This document shows, piece by piece, positions 5,889-6,151 of a stretch of DNA of 6,151 bases (position 1 is its first letter; every line of letters starts with the position of its first letter). The position numbers and the translations under genes were made by a program. Origin of the DNA: Gammaproteobacteria bacterium (GTDB lineage Bacteria > Pseudomonadota > Gammaproteobacteria > SZUA-229). The stretch lies in contig DRLE01000090.1 in NCBI GenBank assembly GCA_011051475.1, positions 1 through 6,151 on the forward strand, in the 5' to 3' direction. The notes below the pieces were generated by a model. That model saw only the letters and a list, made by a program, of their open reading frames with translations. It made no database searches and was not told where the DNA came from.

Positions 5889-5965
5889 GTCATTGCGAGC
5901 GCAAGCGAAGCAATCTCGCTCATATGCCATCTTAACCAGATTGCTTCGCTTGCGCTCGCAATGAC
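5889..5965. repeat. 28-bp perfect inverted repeat between hemB and aroE
   Basis: The arm at 5889-5916 (starting GTCATTGCGAGCGCAAGCG) is the exact reverse complement of 5938-5965, with a 21-base loop. The GTCATTGCGAGCG...AAGCAATCT motif is one I remember as a very widespread dispersed intergenic repeat in bacteria, so this is probably a mobile palindrome rather than a gene-specific signal. In minus-strand RNA it lies between the hemB stop and the aroE start and would form a very stable stem. No T-tract follows, so a classical terminator is unlikely. Effects on RNA stability or processing are possible. Confidence 0.85.
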
Positions 5966-6001
5966 ATGGTTCTGGCATAGCCCGGCGGTAGCGGGCAGCA
6001 A

Positions 6002-6151
6002 TCAGGACTCACTCAGCCACTTTGCCACGGTTTTGGCGTAGTAGCTGAGAATGCCATCGGCGCCGGCGCGCTTGAAGCCCAGCAGGCTTTCCATCACCAC
6101 GGCCTTTTCATCCAGCCAGCCGTTCTGCGAGGCGGCCTTGAGCATGGCGTA
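6002..6151 (-). CDS. hemB: Delta-aminolevulinic acid dehydratase (porphobilinogen synthase) HemB, C-terminal end (partial)
   Basis: HemB condenses two 5-aminolevulinate molecules to porphobilinogen, an early step of heme synthesis, in the cytosol as a homo-octamer. Only the last 49 residues and the TGA stop (6004-6002) are in the window. They read YAMLKAASQNGWLDE, VVMESLLGFKRAGADGIL and SYYAKTVAKWLSES, the typical C-terminal segment of the family, including the FKRAGAD stretch near the end of the TIM barrel. The Schiff-base lysines and metal site lie outside the window. The gene runs off the right edge. aroE follows on the same strand after a 167-base gap containing a long inverted repeat. 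Confidence 0.95.
   Translation of the reverse strand, partial: YAMLKAASQNGWLDEKAVVMESLLGFKRAGADGILSYYAKTVAKWLSES

Noticed and set aside
5889..5965. Classical rho-independent terminator after hemB
   Set aside because: The stem is strong but no T-tract follows in the minus-strand reading direction.

Overview
The window looks like chromosomal DNA of a free-living gammaproteobacterium of moderate to fairly high GC content. This rests on the closeness of UbiA, the YrdA-type hexapeptide protein, AroE and HemB to gammaproteobacterial versions as I remember them, on the GGDEF/EAL regulator, and on REP-like dispersed palindromes. I cannot name the genus. No tRNA, rRNA, CRISPR array, transposase, integrase or phage gene was seen.

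Layout: (1) Positions 1-527, minus strand: the first part of ubiA (4-hydroxybenzoate polyprenyltransferase), running off the left edge and carrying an unusually long basic N-terminal extension. (2) 528-603: a short divergent intergenic region. (3) 604-1134, plus: a YrdA/gamma-carbonic-anhydrase-like protein. (4) 1135-1303: an AT-rich leader with a possible promoter. (5) 1304-3214, plus: a GAF-GGDEF-EAL cyclic-di-GMP protein. (6) 3282-3500 and 3491-4780, plus: a tightly overlapping pair, a small DUF4266-type lipoprotein ending in a Gly/Cys tail and a DUF3570-type predicted outer-membrane beta-barrel. (7) 4781-4997: a convergent gap holding a nested palindrome, with 31-bp perfect outer arms around a 13-bp REP-like hairpin. 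(8) 4998-5834, minus: aroE. (9) 5835-6001: an intergenic region with a 28-bp perfect inverted repeat. (10) 6002-6151, minus: the 3' end of hemB, running off the right edge.

How they fit together: ubiA, aroE and hemB are housekeeping biosynthetic genes (ubiquinone, shikimate/aromatics, heme). From memory, yrdA and aroE lie in the same small cluster in E. coli; here a block of about 3.7 kb with the c-di-GMP protein and the DUF4266/DUF3570 pair lies between them. The pair is the least understood part of the window: a lipoprotein and a barrel at the cell surface, translated from overlapping reading frames, with no assigned biochemical role that I know of. The two inverted repeats sit just outside the two ends of aroE and look like two unrelated dispersed-repeat families.
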